From Pseudomonadales bacterium (GTDB lineage Bacteria > Pseudomonadota > Gammaproteobacteria > Pseudomonadales > Azotimanducaceae), in contig JAFMIA010000011.1 of assembly GCA_017854255.1 (NCBI GenBank), forward strand, positions 1-63,378: a stretch of DNA of 63,378 nucleotides, written 5' to 3'. Of this stretch, positions 36,075 through 45,254 are shown in pieces. How positions within the stretch are numbered: position 1 is the stretch's first letter; each line of letters begins with the position of its first letter. Both the position numbers and the translations under genes were made by a program. The notes beneath the pieces were generated by a model. It searched no databases and was not told where the DNA came from. It was given only the letters and a program-made list of their open reading frames with translations.

Positions 36075-36191
36075 TGATCTTAAAAACGCCAAGCGCTTCC
36101 AATTCATTTTTTTCGTGGTCAAGATATTGTGGCGCTCAACGTCAGTTAACATCGCAGCACGCGGCAACCCTAATGATTAAATGAGATCCTC

Positions 36192-37970
36192 TTGAACACT
36201 TTTATTCGAAAAAGTGCGTTGATCAGCCTACTGCTCGGATTGCTTGCCGGTGTCGTGTTATTTTCGTGGAGCCTTGTCAGTGATTGGGCCCGCGTTTCTG
36301 AGCAAGTACGTGCGCAAAACATACAGACCCTTCAAATACTCTTACCCACGTTCATCGACCTTGACGCCAACCATCAGACCGAGCACTTGAACGCAACCTT
36401 AACCCGCTTACTGGAACACTCCAGCTTCCAAAAAGTGGTGCTGCAGCGCGGCGCAGCGGCCTACTACGTCGCAGAGCAACCGCAACAAAACCTTGCCAGG
36501 CCCGTACTCGACTTGCTAACGCCAAAATTTATCACGCTTTCGGTTTCTGAGGCCTCGCCAACTAAGGATCAGACCCCGATGCGCCTATCGGCAACCCTTA
36601 ACGCCCATCAAGCCTTTGACGGATTTGTTAATCGGCATTGGCAGTTTGCTCGAATTGGCCTCTTGCGAACCCTGATCATTATTTTAATTGTGATCCTAAT
36701 CTTTGAATTTGTCGCAATCCGGCCATTGCGTGCGCTGGGGCAACGCGTCAAAGGTGGCGACTCAGAGCTCAGCCTCCTGCCCGAGGGCAACCCAGCGGAT
36801 GCGATTGAAATCAAGCAGCTCTCACGCGCTTTTAACGAACGCGTTGAGCGTATTTTCAGACTGCAATTTGAAAATCAAAGCCTGGTTGCCGCACTCAGGG
36901 CGTCACCCGATTGCTGCCTAATCGTTGATCTTGAGTCTGGCAATTTACTGTTTTGTAACGCGGCCGCCGAAGCGCTCTTTGGCCGCACCAACGCGGACCT
37001 CCGCGCTCGACCCATCTGGGAACTTTGGCGTCAAGATCGACACAACTTTGAAAGCGATGCGAAAACGGCGCAGCAGATGTTAGGACAATTCTTGAAATTC
37101 ATTCTGGAGACAGAGCGGCCCGATGGATCAAGCGTCCCCATCGAAGTCCACATGACGACCTTCAACCTAGACGAGCAACAAAGGGGGCTTGTTTTTGCGC
37201 GAGACATCAGCGAACGGGGCGCGCTGTTAAGACGTGTTGCCGACAATCAAAAAGCCGATGCCATTCGCACCCTCGCAGGCGGTCTTGCCCATGACTTGAA
37301 CAACCGCATTCAAATTGCCGCGGGCCATCTTGACCTAATCGATCCAGAACCGCTCTCCCAGACCGACAAGACGTCTTTACTAAAGGCGCGCCAGGCCATC
37401 CTAGAAAGCGCAAAACCCATCGATCAACTGCTTAGATACTCAGAGCAGAAAGACATAGCGACCGCACCCTTATCGCTCACACCGTGCCTAATGCGGCATA
37501 GCGCCGCCTTAGCTCAAGCCGCCGCGCCCTGCCAACTGAACCTTGATCTTCAGAATGAAACACTGACCGCTGAAACCAATGAAACCAGACTGATCGCAAG
37601 CTTGGTGCAACTCCTCAACAATGCAAGCGACGCAACCCCATCAGGACAAGGCCTGATTTCGCTAACCCTCAAGGACTGCACCCTTTCAAACCCCATCGCT
37701 GGCGTTCAGGAAACCATCCCAGCAGGCCGCTACGCCAGTCTCGTTATCACGGATCAGGGTTTGGGCATTGCGCAAGCGGACCTCGCCCAAATATTCGACC
37801 CGTTTTTCTCGACCAAAGCCCTTGAACAAGGCGGTGGTATGGGGCTCAGCGTGGTGGTTGGCTTTATTCAAGCCACGAACACCTACCTCACGGTGCAATC
37901 TGCGCCAGGACAGGGCAGCACTTTCACCTTATTGCTCCCAGCAGTTGATGCTGACTCCCGCACCCAATGA
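36192..37970 (+). CDS. Orphan membrane sensor histidine kinase (HAMP-PAS-HisKA-HATPase)
   Basis: 592 residues with a probable TTG start. One membrane helix (about 8-27), a periplasmic sensor of about 130 residues, a second helix (about 158-178, LLRTLIIILIVILIFEFVAI), HAMP, a PAS domain (about 238-345), the H-box GGLAHDLNNRIQIAAG with His near residue 366, N-box LLNNASDATP and G-boxes DQGLGIAQ and GGGMGLSVV. The kinase should be active. No response regulator is encoded next to it and no receiver domain is attached, so its partner lies elsewhere. Confidence 0.88.
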   Translation: MNTFIRKSALISLLLGLLAGVVLFSWSLVSDWARVSEQVRAQNIQTLQILLPTFIDLDANHQTEHLNATLTRLLEHSSFQKVVLQRGAAAYYVAEQPQQNLARPVLDLLTPKFITLSVSEASPTKDQTPMRLSATLNAHQAFDGFVNRHWQFARIGLLRTLIIILIVILIFEFVAIRPLRALGQRVKGGDSELSLLPEGNPADAIEIKQLSRAFNERVERIFRLQFENQSLVAALRASPDCCLIVDLESGNLLFCNAAAEALFGRTNADLRARPIWELWRQDRHNFESDAKTAQQMLGQFLKFILETERPDGSSVPIEVHMTTFNLDEQQRGLVFARDISERGALLRRVADNQKADAIRTLAGGLAHDLNNRIQIAAGHLDLIDPEPLSQTDKTSLLKARQAILESAKPIDQLLRYSEQKDIATAPLSLTPCLMRHSAALAQAAAPCQLNLDLQNETLTAETNETRLIASLVQLLNNASDATPSGQGLISLTLKDCTLSNPIAGVQETIPAGRYASLVITDQGLGIAQADLAQIFDPFFSTKALEQGGGMGLSVVVGFIQATNTYLTVQSAPGQGSTFTLLLPAVDADSRTQ

Positions 37971-37974
37971 AAGG

Positions 37975-39150
37975 CTAAGCGACCGCGCCAGCGGCCTTTA
38001 AGGCCTCGAGCGCGTCACTCGAAAGACCAAAATCCGCTAAGACTTGGTCCGTATCTTGGCCGTGCGCCGGCGCGTGACCCGCAACCGGCAATGATTCGCC
38101 GTTGAATTTCGCGGGCGATCGAACCAGGCGCATGGATCCCATCAGCGGATGATCCCGCTCAACCAGAGTTCCATTACTTTCAAGCTGCCCCTGGTTCAAC
38201 ACTTCAGCGCGCGACAGGCAACGCGCAGCGGGCACTTCGTTTTCAATCAGGCGCGCCAAAATAACATCTGTTGGCAACTGCTTAAAGGCATCTGCCAAGG
38301 ACTCACGATAGGCATCAATGTTCTGCAACAAACTCTCCATAGAATTGAACCGCGGGTCGGACATCATTGATTCTTTACCCAGCGCCTTAAGGACACCCGC
38401 TCGTTGTCGATCCGTGGCCGCGGACATGGTAATGGCGCCATCTTGGGTCTCGGTTAACTCATAAATAAGATCAGACAAAAGGGGCTGCGCCGCGATATCC
38501 GGATCCAACAAGGTATCGTTCATAAACGAATCCGGATAGATAAAAAACAGCCCCGCATCGATCATTGCCAGATCAACATGCTGGCCTTCACCTGTGTTGG
38601 CCCGCACCAGCAGCGCCCCGGTAACCGCCTGCATTGCGGTATAGGCCGTAATCTTGTCGCACATCAAGTTACGAATAAATGTGTGGCCTTCCCCGCCCTG
38701 AGACGCCGTCATCCCCACATGCGCTTGGATAATCGGGTCATAGGCTGGCGCCTTAGCCAGCGGTCCGGTCGTGCCAAATCCTGAAACCGCCAAGTACACC
38801 AAGCGCGGATTGATGCCGCGCAAACTAGCACTCCCTAATCCAAGGGAATCCATAACACCGGGTCGAAAATTGTGAATAACCACATCGACTTGCGGGATTA
38901 AATCCAGAATCAACTGCTGGCCTGCAGCCTGCTTCAAGTCCACCTTAATTGATTGTTTGCCCCGGTTGCAGTTGGCAAACAGCGCGCTGATACCCCCCTT
39001 TGTCGCGCCGATATACCGCATGGGATCCCCCATATCCATCGGCTCGACTTTGATGACCCGAGCACCTTGATCCGCCATCATCATGGCGGCAAAACTCGCT
39101 GTAATCATGGTTGAAAATTCGAGTACGGTAATATTTTCAAATGGTTTCAT
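37975..39150 (-). CDS. Class III CoA-transferase (CaiB/BaiF family)
   Basis: 391-residue CoA-transferase that moves CoA between carboxylic acids. It has the family N-terminus (ITVLEFSTMITASFAAMMMAD), VIHNFRPGVMDSLGLG, and the catalytic Asp in APAYDPIIQAHVGMT near residue 169. With the adjacent acyl-CoA dehydrogenase pair it suggests breakdown of an unusual acid. Convergent with the kinase gene (4 bp apart). Confidence 0.9.
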   Translation of the reverse strand: MKPFENITVLEFSTMITASFAAMMMADQGARVIKVEPMDMGDPMRYIGATKGGISALFANCNRGKQSIKVDLKQAAGQQLILDLIPQVDVVIHNFRPGVMDSLGLGSASLRGINPRLVYLAVSGFGTTGPLAKAPAYDPIIQAHVGMTASQGGEGHTFIRNLMCDKITAYTAMQAVTGALLVRANTGEGQHVDLAMIDAGLFFIYPDSFMNDTLLDPDIAAQPLLSDLIYELTETQDGAITMSAATDRQRAGVLKALGKESMMSDPRFNSMESLLQNIDAYRESLADAFKQLPTDVILARLIENEVPAARCLSRAEVLNQGQLESNGTLVERDHPLMGSMRLVRSPAKFNGESLPVAGHAPAHGQDTDQVLADFGLSSDALEALKAAGAVA

Positions 39151-39253
39151 CGGCGTCTGCTCTTGTTTTTGATCATGCTAGCGCAAGCCCTGCCTTGAGG
39201 CGACCCCCTAACACAGAGGCCTCGTTGATCTAGGAAAAAACGCATTACAAGGA

Positions 39254-39270
39254 CACTTTGCGCGAAAGTG
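39254..39270 (+). promoter_or_regulatory. Inverted repeat in the CoA-transferase/hydrolase divergent promoter region
   Basis: CACTTTGCGCGAAAGTG has perfect 6-bp arms CACTTT/AAAGTG around GCGCG. It lies about midway in the 176-bp interval between divergent genes, where an operator for either could sit. No regulator is encoded nearby. Confidence 0.35.
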
Positions 39271-39326
39271 ACGCATCCTTATCGCGATCATTCGTTTGTT
39301 ATCGCCAGATGCCTTAAACTTGCGCT

Positions 39327-40841
39327 ATGACACCTCGATACCTCACCATCACCTTAATCAGTGCCTTAATCAGCGCCGCCTTGCTGCTGCCAACACTCGG
39401 GTTTGCTGACGCGGCCTTACTCACACCTTGTCCGGCCAGTACTCACAGTAAAATTTTAGACTATGAAGACAAAGCGCTCTGCGCCCGCGTCGCTGTGGCC
39501 GAAGCAAATCAAATCAACTCGCGTTCAATTACCCTTAACGTTGTTGTACTCCCGGCGACAACCCGCGCAAAGCTTGCAGACCCCCTCGTGTTATTGGCGG
39601 GCGGGCCTGGTCAATCGGTGGTTTCGGTTGGCCCCGCCTGGGCCGGCCGGTTTGAAAACCTACGCAAGGACCGCGACTTCTTACTCATCGATCAACGCGG
39701 CACCGGCGACTCAAATTCCTTGGCCTGTGCAGAAGCCTTAGCGCCGATTTTTGATGAAGGTGATCTCAACAGTGATGTGAATCTTGTTCTGGGCCAACAA
39801 ATCACAGCCCTGAAAGACTGCTTAAAAACCCTCGATGCCGATCCGCGGTTTTATACCACGATCGATGCTGCCGCTGACCTAGAAGCGGTTCGCCTGCGCC
39901 TCGGCTACCCCGCTATGAATCTCTTCGGCGTCTCTTATGGCACGCGGATCGCCCTGGTCTTTAACCGTCTGTATCCAGACGCCGTTCGCAGCCTCTTGCT
40001 CGATGCTGTGGCCCCGGTTGATATGCTGATTCCAGCCCAGGTTGGCTTGGATGCGGATCTTGCCTTCGAGCGAATCACAGCCGAATGCGACCAGACGCCA
40101 ACCTGCCAGAGCGCTTTTCCAGACTTACCCGCGCAGCTCTTGCAGGCAGAACAACGTCTGCGTCAAACCCCCAATCAGCTGATCACGAACCCGCTCACGG
40201 GCGAGCAGCAAAACGTGACCCTAGACCCCCGAGTTATCAATCGGCTCTTACGCAGCGCGCTGTACAGCAGAACGCTGAGACAGGTTATTCCGCTCGCCAT
40301 TAGTGAGGCCTCGAAGGGGCGCTGGCAAGTCCTTGCTGGCATTGCCGATGTGCTTTCACCCGACGCCAGCGCCAACGACTTGAGCCTTGGCATGATGGCC
40401 TCGGTTCTGTGCAGTGAAGATATGAGCCGTATGAACCCGGAGCCTCAAAATGGCGTCTATTTTGATAATGCGCTGCAGGAACTCTTAGCTGGCGTCTGCC
40501 CGATTTGGCCTCATAACCCGGTTGGTGAAGATTACTTCCTGCCGGTTGCCAGTCCGGTCCCAGCACTCCTCATGTCCGGCACCGAAGACCCGATCACACC
40601 GCCAGTTTATGCCGAACGTGCATTGGCATTTTTACCAAACGGGCATCATCTCACAGTAACTGGCGGCGCCCACGGCGTCTCCCAACTCGGGTGCCTACCA
40701 AAGCTCATTGAGGGTTTCCTCAAAGAGCTAAGTTTCAATACCGATGACGCTGAATGCGTTCAAGCGATTCAAGGCCAGCCATTTTTTTCAAACTACGCTG
40801 GCCCCTTTGAGACGGAACAGGAGGCCAAGGCCGATGATTGA
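39327..40841 (+). CDS. Exported alpha/beta hydrolase (TAP-like peptidase family)
   Basis: 504 residues with a signal peptide (about 1-28, ending GFADA). The alpha/beta hydrolase core has LLAGGPGQS, LIDQRGTGDS, the nucleophile elbow FGVSYGT with Ser near residue 212, Asp in SGTEDPITP and His in TGGAHGVSQLGC. The last part matches the TAP-like C-terminal domain. Tripeptidyl-peptidase-like or esterase activity is plausible. Several cysteines (about eight in the mature part) fit disulfide bonding in the periplasm. The stop overlaps the ABC ATPase start by 8 bp. Confidence 0.88.
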   Translation: MTPRYLTITLISALISAALLLPTLGFADAALLTPCPASTHSKILDYEDKALCARVAVAEANQINSRSITLNVVVLPATTRAKLADPLVLLAGGPGQSVVSVGPAWAGRFENLRKDRDFLLIDQRGTGDSNSLACAEALAPIFDEGDLNSDVNLVLGQQITALKDCLKTLDADPRFYTTIDAAADLEAVRLRLGYPAMNLFGVSYGTRIALVFNRLYPDAVRSLLLDAVAPVDMLIPAQVGLDADLAFERITAECDQTPTCQSAFPDLPAQLLQAEQRLRQTPNQLITNPLTGEQQNVTLDPRVINRLLRSALYSRTLRQVIPLAISEASKGRWQVLAGIADVLSPDASANDLSLGMMASVLCSEDMSRMNPEPQNGVYFDNALQELLAGVCPIWPHNPVGEDYFLPVASPVPALLMSGTEDPITPPVYAERALAFLPNGHHLTVTGGAHGVSQLGCLPKLIEGFLKELSFNTDDAECVQAIQGQPFFSNYAGPFETEQEAKADD

Positions 40842-41562
40842 AGTTTCTGGCTTAAAAAAAACCTTTGGGGATGTTGTTGCAATCGAAGATGTTTCCTTCA
40901 CTGCAGCTGATGCGCGCGTCACCGGCCTGCTGGGCCACAACGGCGCCGGCAAATCAACGTCGCTGCGCGTCTTGTATGGGCTGATTAAGCCGGAAACCGG
41001 CTACGCCAAAATCGACGGCATCGATGTCAGTCAGGATCGCATTACAGCCCAATCAAAACTCGGCGTCCTGCCTGATGGGCATGGGCTTTATACCCGGTTA
41101 ACCACCCGTGAGCACCTGCAATATTTTGGCCGCCTGCACGGCTTGTCAGATGATCAAATAGAAACGCGCAGCGAAGAGCTGATACGAATGCTCGACATGC
41201 AGGGCATCAAAGACCGCCGAACCGAAGGGTTTTCCCAGGGCGAGCGCATGAAGGTTTGCTTGGCCCGCGCGCTGATTCATAACCCCCGGCATGTGGTTTT
41301 AGATGAGCCAACCAATGGTTTGGATGTCATGACCACCCGTAAAGTCCGGGAGCTCATCGCAGAACTGAAAACCCTCGGTCTCTGCGTTCTTTTTTCGAGC
41401 CATTTGATGTACGAGGTCGCGAAACTTTGTGATGACATTGTGATCATTGCCGAAGGTCGTGTTGTCGCGGTTGGGTCGCCAGAAGAAATTCGCGCCGCAG
41501 CGGGCGTCGACAACCTCGAAGACGCCTTTGTCCTGCTCTCGGAACAGGCCGCAAGCGCATGA
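40834..41562 (+). CDS. ABC transporter ATP-binding protein (NatA-like)
   Basis: 242 residues. Walker A GHNGAGKST, signature FSQGERMKVCLARAL, Walker B VVLDEPTNGLDV and the switch histidine in LFSSHLMYEV are all intact. With the following permease it forms an ABC-2 type exporter resembling the NatAB sodium efflux system. The start has AGGAGG upstream inside the hydrolase gene. Confidence 0.92.
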   Translation: MIEVSGLKKTFGDVVAIEDVSFTAADARVTGLLGHNGAGKSTSLRVLYGLIKPETGYAKIDGIDVSQDRITAQSKLGVLPDGHGLYTRLTTREHLQYFGRLHGLSDDQIETRSEELIRMLDMQGIKDRRTEGFSQGERMKVCLARALIHNPRHVVLDEPTNGLDVMTTRKVRELIAELKTLGLCVLFSSHLMYEVAKLCDDIVIIAEGRVVAVGSPEEIRAAAGVDNLEDAFVLLSEQAASA

Positions 41563-42722
41563 ATGTGGTTCGCGCGGTACTCATCAAAGAACTCAAAGAC
41601 GGCCTGCGCGACCGTCGCGCGCTGCTGTCCGCATTTTTGTTTCCCCTGTTTGCACCGGTATTTATCTACGGCCTCATGACGCTCGTGATCAAACAAAACA
41701 CAGAATCTGAGGACTTGGTCCTACCGGTCATTGGCCAAGACTACGCCCCCGCGCTGATGCGTCAATTTGAGGAGGCAGGATTCACCCTTGAAGCCTTTGA
41801 CGGTTCGCCCGAGGCAGCCGTCCGCGACAAAACCGTTGAGCTGGTTGTTCAAGTGCCGGAAGATTATCAAGAAACCATGGCCAATTTTGAGCTGACTCGG
41901 GTTCTGGTGATTCACGACGGCTCCCGCAACGATACCCGAACGATTGTGCGCAAAGTGCGCAACCTCATTAGCAACTACAATAATGAACTTGCGGCATTGC
42001 GTCTGATTGCGCGCGGGGTATCGCCAAAAATCATGCAAGGCGTTCGCGCCAAAAGCTCAGACGTCGCCAGTGATGAACAGCGCGCGGCCAACCTGCTCAA
42101 TTTCATTCCGATTTATGTCCTGATGGCCGCATTTGTCTGTGGTCTCGGCCTCGCCATTGATAACACAGCGGGCGAGCGGGAGCGTCGCAGCTTAGAGCCG
42201 CTCTTAATCAATCCGGTGACCCGAACCGCTTTGATATTCGGGAAATGGCTTGCGGCCAGCGCACTGGCCGGTGCCGGCATGATCATCACACTCGCCTTGT
42301 GCTTGGCGGCGATGCTGGCGCTACCGATCGACGAGTTGGGTTTGAATTTCACGTTAACGGCAGGTCAAGTCTTGATGCTCTTAATCGCGATTTTACCGGT
42401 TCCGATGTTTGCCAGCAGCCTTCAACTACTGCTTGGCTTGTTCGCAAAATCCTTCAAAGATGCGCAATCCTACGTCGGCATCTTGATTTTTATTCCCGTG
42501 GTTCCGACCCTGGTAATGCAATTTTTGCCCATTGCCAGCAGCCTTTGGATGTACTTCGTGCCGATCTTTGGCCAGTCCCTCATGATCAAAGAAATTCTAG
42601 GGGCCGAAACCATACCGCTACTCGCCTACCCCGCCGCCTTCATCACAACCTTTGCAACCAGCTTACTGGTGTGCTGGATTACGGGCCGGCTATTGAATCA
42701 GGAACGGGTCATTCAGAGTTAG
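41559..42722 (+). CDS. ABC-2 type permease (NatB-like)
   Basis: 387 residues: a first membrane helix (about 22-42), a large extracytoplasmic domain (about 45-175) and five further helices (about 185-385) with the AGERERRSLEPLLINPV loop typical of NatB/YhaP-type permeases. Overlaps the ATPase gene by 4 bp. Sodium or drug efflux is the family guess; the link to the upstream exported hydrolase may be functional. Confidence 0.9.
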   Translation: MNVVRAVLIKELKDGLRDRRALLSAFLFPLFAPVFIYGLMTLVIKQNTESEDLVLPVIGQDYAPALMRQFEEAGFTLEAFDGSPEAAVRDKTVELVVQVPEDYQETMANFELTRVLVIHDGSRNDTRTIVRKVRNLISNYNNELAALRLIARGVSPKIMQGVRAKSSDVASDEQRAANLLNFIPIYVLMAAFVCGLGLAIDNTAGERERRSLEPLLINPVTRTALIFGKWLAASALAGAGMIITLALCLAAMLALPIDELGLNFTLTAGQVLMLLIAILPVPMFASSLQLLLGLFAKSFKDAQSYVGILIFIPVVPTLVMQFLPIASSLWMYFVPIFGQSLMIKEILGAETIPLLAYPAAFITTFATSLLVCWITGRLLNQERVIQS

Positions 42723-43107
42723 CCTGATCATCTGCTACCGCGGCCTGCCCAACCGCCTCCAGGGCGCTAGCCGGCAGCGCCGAGACAGCGGATGGGTCAA
42801 GGTTGTCATTCAACCCGGCTTCAGTGAGCAGGCTTACCGCCGCTGGGGTCAACGCCGCATCGATTGATCCAATGGGGGCCGCAGCCGACGGCGTAACGGT
42901 TGATGAAGGCGTTTCTGCTGATAAAGCGTCCAACTCGGTGCCGGATACGGCGTCTGGACTGGGCGCATTTTGGGTTTGATCAGGGGCGACTGACGCGGGG
43001 GCCTTGTGCGCTCTATCGGATGACGTCTCGTCGGTTAACGTCAGATACCCCATTGCCAGCACTAAAGAAATGATCCCGCCCACTACATACTGCCATCGAT
43101 CACTCAT
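42709..43107 (-). CDS. Hypothetical membrane-anchored protein
   Basis: 132 residues: one membrane helix near the N-terminus (about 7-23, VVGGIISLVLAMGYLTL), then a long low-complexity tail rich in Ala, Ser, Pro, Asp and Thr. No known domain is seen. Start uncertain: MSDRWQY at 43107 gives a compact signal anchor, but the frame is open 19 codons further. Its 3' end overlaps the convergent permease gene by 14 bp. Coding status is moderately supported by the membrane segment and its long frame. Confidence 0.55.
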   Translation of the reverse strand: MSDRWQYVVGGIISLVLAMGYLTLTDETSSDRAHKAPASVAPDQTQNAPSPDAVSGTELDALSAETPSSTVTPSAAAPIGSIDAALTPAAVSLLTEAGLNDNLDPSAVSALPASALEAVGQAAVADDQANSE

Positions 43108-43301
43108 ACCCTTTTCACCCTGAAGCCCGTATCGTGCGTTGCCGGCCATCAAACGCCGCGTCATTAATGCCGTTATTAAATTAACCGCCCGTCAGTTTAC
43201 ACCCCACAGAACGCACCCCACAGGGTCGACCTGAAGGACGATACCCGTTATGTTAATCGCCCCGATCCGACACACACAACTTTTTCAGCGAGCGCGATAC
43301 C

Positions 43302-45254
43302 ATGACCCACTACCAGCCCCTAGCTACCCCCGAGCAACAGCAAAAACCAGCTAGCAAGCATACGCAAGCGCATCAGGCATCGATCCGAAAGCAGCTGCCT
43401 TTGAGCGAGACGAAGAGTTTCGACAATGCGCGCAAAGGCTTCATCAAAACCCTCGAGCCGATGCAAATCCCCCATCAACATGCCGATCGAATGGTTTTCG
43501 ACCTCACCCAATTTGAATTTTTAAAGGACGAAAGCCCGGAGACCGTCAATCCGTCGCTTTGGCGGCAAGCGCAATTGAATGCGCAACACCACGGTTTGTT
43601 CGAGGTGGTCGATGGGATCTACCAGGTCCGCTCATTTGATATTGCCAATATGACCTTAGTTCGAGGCGAAACCGGCTGGATCATCATTGACCCGCTCACC
43701 TGTACGGAATCAGCCCGCGCTGCGCTCGCGCTTGCCAATGAGCACTTAGGACATCGGGAAGTGGTCGCGGTGATTCACACCCACAGCCATGTCGATCATT
43801 TCGCTGGGATTCTCGGTGTGACCACCCAAGCCGCGGTCAGCGCAGGCGAGGTGCCGATCATCGCGCCCAAGGATTTCGTACAGGAGGCGCTCAATGAAAA
43901 CGTCCTGGCCGGCAATGTTATGGGTCGGCGCGCCACGTATATGTATGGCAACCTGTTACAACCATCGCCCACTGGCTTTGTTTCAACCGGCTTGGGGGCA
44001 GCCCTTGCCCTCGGCACCACCGGGTTTATTGTGCCCACCGACATCATTGAAACCAATGCGGAAATTCGAGTCGTTGATGGCATTACCATCGAGTTTCAAT
44101 TAACGATGGGCTCTGAGGCGCCAGCGGAAATGGTGTTTTATTTTCCGGACTACAAAGCATTATGCATGTCCGAGATCACGTCCCACCATTTACACAACAT
44201 CTACACACCAAGGGGCGCGCAGGTTCGAGATGCCCTGGCTTGGTCCAATCAGATTCAAGAATCCATCGACCGCTTTGGTTCTCGTTTAGAGGTTGAATTC
44301 GCAAGCCATCACTGGCCAACCTGGGGTCAATCAGAGGCCGTGCAGTACCTTAAACAACAGCGAGACCTGTATCGATACATTCACGATCAAACCCTCAGAC
44401 TGGCAAATATGGGCTATGGGCCAGACGACATTGCCGAGGCTCTTGAGCTGCCGGCAAGTTTGGACCAAGAGTTTCACTGCCGAGACTATTACGGCACGGT
44501 TAAGCACAACGCCAAAGCCGTTTATGTAAAGTACCTTGGTTTCTTCGATGGCAATCCAGCCCATTTAAATCAGCATACCCCGAGACAGCGCGCCCTTCGC
44601 ACCCTTGAATTTATGGGCGGTAGTGACGCCATTGTCGCCCGCTGCCAAGCGTATTTTGAGGCCGGCGATTACCGCTGGGTCGCCGAGGTGCTCAATCACG
44701 TCATTACCGTCGAGGTCGATCACTTACCCGCCAGAGCGATGCTCGCAGATGCTTATGAGCAAATGGGCTACCAAGCTGAATCTGGTCCCTGGCGAAACTT
44801 TTATCTTTGCGGGGCCCAGGAATTACGTTTTGGGCTGCCCCAAGGCAGCCGGTACGGGCCGAGCGCAGGCATGGCCGAGGGCATGCCACTGGCCAATATT
44901 TTTGAAGCGATGGCCGTTAGGCTCAACGGCCCAAAAGCCGCCCAGCACCCAATGCGAATGAATTTAAAGCGCACCGATGCTGGACCCGTCCTCATCGAGA
45001 TTGAGAATGGCGTTTTACATGCCCAGTTTGATCAAGTCGACGAAACCGCGCCCCTCACAATCGAAAGCACCGACGCCGCCTTCAAGGCACTGATACTCGG
45101 ACTCAAGGACCCGATTGAGATGATCTCACAAGGCGAGGTGCAACTGGTTGGAGATGCTCAAACACTCGTTACCTTTCGCAGCCTGTTTGATCAGTTTGAA
45201 CGCCGCTTCCCAATCGTCACCCCAATGCCGGAGATTGAAAGCGATGCGCATTGA
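43302..45254 (+). CDS. Alkyl sulfatase (class III, metallo-beta-lactamase fold)
   Basis: 650-residue SdsA1/BDS1-type hydrolase that removes sulfate from alkyl sulfate esters. The zinc site HTHSHVDHFAG is near residue 160, with further ligands in MSEITSHHLHNIYTPRG and SHHWPTWG. The helical dimerisation domain (about 420-530) and a SCP2-like C-terminal domain (about 530-645) follow. Unlike secreted SdsA1 it has no signal peptide, so it should act in the cytoplasm on imported sulfate esters. It heads a four-gene operon. Confidence 0.92.
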   Translation: MTHYQPLATPEQQQKPASKHTQAHQASIRKQLPLSETKSFDNARKGFIKTLEPMQIPHQHADRMVFDLTQFEFLKDESPETVNPSLWRQAQLNAQHHGLFEVVDGIYQVRSFDIANMTLVRGETGWIIIDPLTCTESARAALALANEHLGHREVVAVIHTHSHVDHFAGILGVTTQAAVSAGEVPIIAPKDFVQEALNENVLAGNVMGRRATYMYGNLLQPSPTGFVSTGLGAALALGTTGFIVPTDIIETNAEIRVVDGITIEFQLTMGSEAPAEMVFYFPDYKALCMSEITSHHLHNIYTPRGAQVRDALAWSNQIQESIDRFGSRLEVEFASHHWPTWGQSEAVQYLKQQRDLYRYIHDQTLRLANMGYGPDDIAEALELPASLDQEFHCRDYYGTVKHNAKAVYVKYLGFFDGNPAHLNQHTPRQRALRTLEFMGGSDAIVARCQAYFEAGDYRWVAEVLNHVITVEVDHLPARAMLADAYEQMGYQAESGPWRNFYLCGAQELRFGLPQGSRYGPSAGMAEGMPLANIFEAMAVRLNGPKAAQHPMRMNLKRTDAGPVLIEIENGVLHAQFDQVDETAPLTIESTDAAFKALILGLKDPIEMISQGEVQLVGDAQTLVTFRSLFDQFERRFPIVTPMPEIESDAH

